DNA of 6,742 bases from Spirochaetales bacterium. GTDB lineage: Bacteria; Spirochaetota; Spirochaetia; SZUA-6; DRHE01. Below are positions 6,226-6,742 of the stretch, piece by piece (positions within the stretch are counted from its first letter, which is position 1; every line of letters begins with the position of its first letter). Under the pieces are notes generated by a model, which worked only from the letters and a program-made list of their open reading frames with translations, did not search any database and was not told the DNA's origin. The translations under genes were made by a program, and so were the position numbers. The stretch spans positions 1-6,742 of the forward strand of contig DRHE01000315.1 of the NCBI GenBank assembly GCA_011049745.1. Reading direction: 5' to 3'.

Positions 6226-6742
6226 TTTTAAGCCTCCAGGGAGCTCCCCGGTACCTGGTAATCTCTGCAGTTATTGCCTCCTCCAATTGACTGCTGAAGT
6301 TGCTGATCTTTTTCCGGTTATTACCGCTCTTCTCCTGTATGAATAAACTTCTCTTAAGACGGGATACTTTTTTCGCTTCGGGGGGCGGATTGAAGGTTTT
6401 AAACATGAGATTCAAATTCCAGCCCCTGCTTTTAACAGATTCTACGATTGACTGCAGGGCCGGGGAACCCGGAGAAGAAAAGATAATTGCCTGAATATTT
6501 CTGTTCACCGGGTACTGCAGCCCTTCCTGCTTGGTATTCCACCAGATCCCGGAAAGCAGGGAAAGAAGCTCATGGTATTTTTCCATGGAGATAACTAAGG
6601 GATTGCTCATGCCGGGTGCAGTAAAGATAATATTTATCCCCCGTAAAAGCAGAACCTGCATCAACGCGGTACAGGCTTCTACTATTGAATCCAGATAATC
6701 GGCGGAAAACTCAAGGGTGACCCCGCCGGGCCGGTTGGAATC
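6209..6742 (-). CDS. DUF58-family protein, C-terminal part (5' end beyond window)
   Basis: The frame is open to the right edge and gives 177 residues, so only the C-terminal portion is present. The visible part begins DSNRPGGVTLEFSADYLDS, then has a helix (about 20-33), a hydrophobic strand VLLLRGINIIFTAP (about 30-43), a helix near 53-66, another strand (IQAIIFSSPG, about 83-92), and a strongly basic tail (about 120-177) rich in Lys and Arg. This alternation of helices and strands is the second half of the von Willebrand-A-like fold in DUF58 proteins, and the position directly before a TgpA-type gene is the usual one for that family. The diagnostic DUF58 core motif would lie outside the window, so the call rests on pattern and context. 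An apparent start at TTG 6664 is internal: the upstream codons are clearly coding and continuous. It ends in TAA at 6211-6209, inside the transglutaminase gene. Confidence 0.75.
   Translation of the reverse strand, partial: DSNRPGGVTLEFSADYLDSIVEACTALMQVLLLRGINIIFTAPGMSNPLVISMEKYHELLSLLSGIWWNTKQEGLQYPVNRNIQAIIFSSPGSPALQSIVESVKSRGWNLNLMFKTFNPPPEAKKVSRLKRSLFIQEKSGNNRKKISNFSSQLEEAITAEITRYRGAPWRLKNVHRL
6233..6237 (-). promoter_or_regulatory. Strong ribosome binding site of the transglutaminase gene
   Basis: GGAGG is placed 7 nt before the ATG at 6225-6223, and it lies inside the 3' end of the DUF58 gene. It is the best Shine-Dalgarno match in the window and fixes the start, so the 17-nt overlap of the two genes is real and not an over-extended call. 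Confidence 0.8.

Noticed and set aside
6011..6346. 111-codon open frame on the + strand
   Set aside because: It spans the antisense of the transglutaminase/DUF58 junction and encodes a very Ser/Arg/Lys-rich product typical of reading a hydrophobic gene backwards.
6209..6664. A 151-residue complete gene starting at TTG 6664
   Set aside because: The same frame stays open to the window edge with protein-like sequence, so the TTG is internal and the gene is truncated by the window.
1..6742. CRISPR array, tRNA/rRNA genes, insertion sequences, phage or toxin-antitoxin genes
   Set aside because: I found no repeated spacer pattern, no cloverleaf or rRNA-like stretch, and no transposase, integrase or toxin-antitoxin signature. 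The coding space is taken up by the four operon genes.

Overview
The window is a chromosomal-type fragment from a Gram-negative-like bacterium, probably assembled from short-read (possibly metagenomic) data. Its first 19 bases are an exact synthetic Tn5 mosaic-end (Nextera-type) adapter, so position 1 is a contig end with untrimmed adapter and not genomic DNA. Base composition is moderate (mid-40s % GC by eye). The combination of a DUF58 protein, a TgpA-type transglutaminase, an exported TPR protein and a GAF-HD-GYP protein of the long-insert subfamily would fit Spirochaetota or another deep-branching diderm. That taxonomic guess is low confidence.

Layout. Bases 20-111 carry the last 30 codons of a + strand gene cut off by the contig end. 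Bases 112-261 are a convergent intergenic region with several small inverted repeats but no classic terminator. Everything else is one tightly packed minus-strand operon, read from right to left: a 5'-truncated DUF58 protein (6742 to 6209), a multi-pass membrane transglutaminase (6225 to 4069, overlapping the DUF58 gene by 17 nt), an exported TPR protein (4072 to 2261, ATGA overlap of 4 nt), and a GAF-HD-GYP cyclic-di-GMP phosphodiesterase candidate (2238 to 262, 22 nt gap, TTG start). Each of the three complete genes has a Shine-Dalgarno sequence at good spacing.

How the genes may work together. DUF58 and TgpA-type genes usually follow a MoxR AAA+ ATPase gene, which would lie beyond the right edge. 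MoxR/DUF58 modules are generally thought to act in maturation or quality control of envelope protein complexes. The transglutaminase keeps its Cys-His-Asp triad on the predicted periplasmic side, and the TPR protein is predicted to be exported to the same compartment. The distal HD-GYP protein keeps the residues expected for metal binding and catalysis. The unusual point is the co-transcription of a c-di-GMP turnover enzyme with an envelope MoxR/DUF58/TgpA-type module. This is an inference from gene order, not a demonstrated system.
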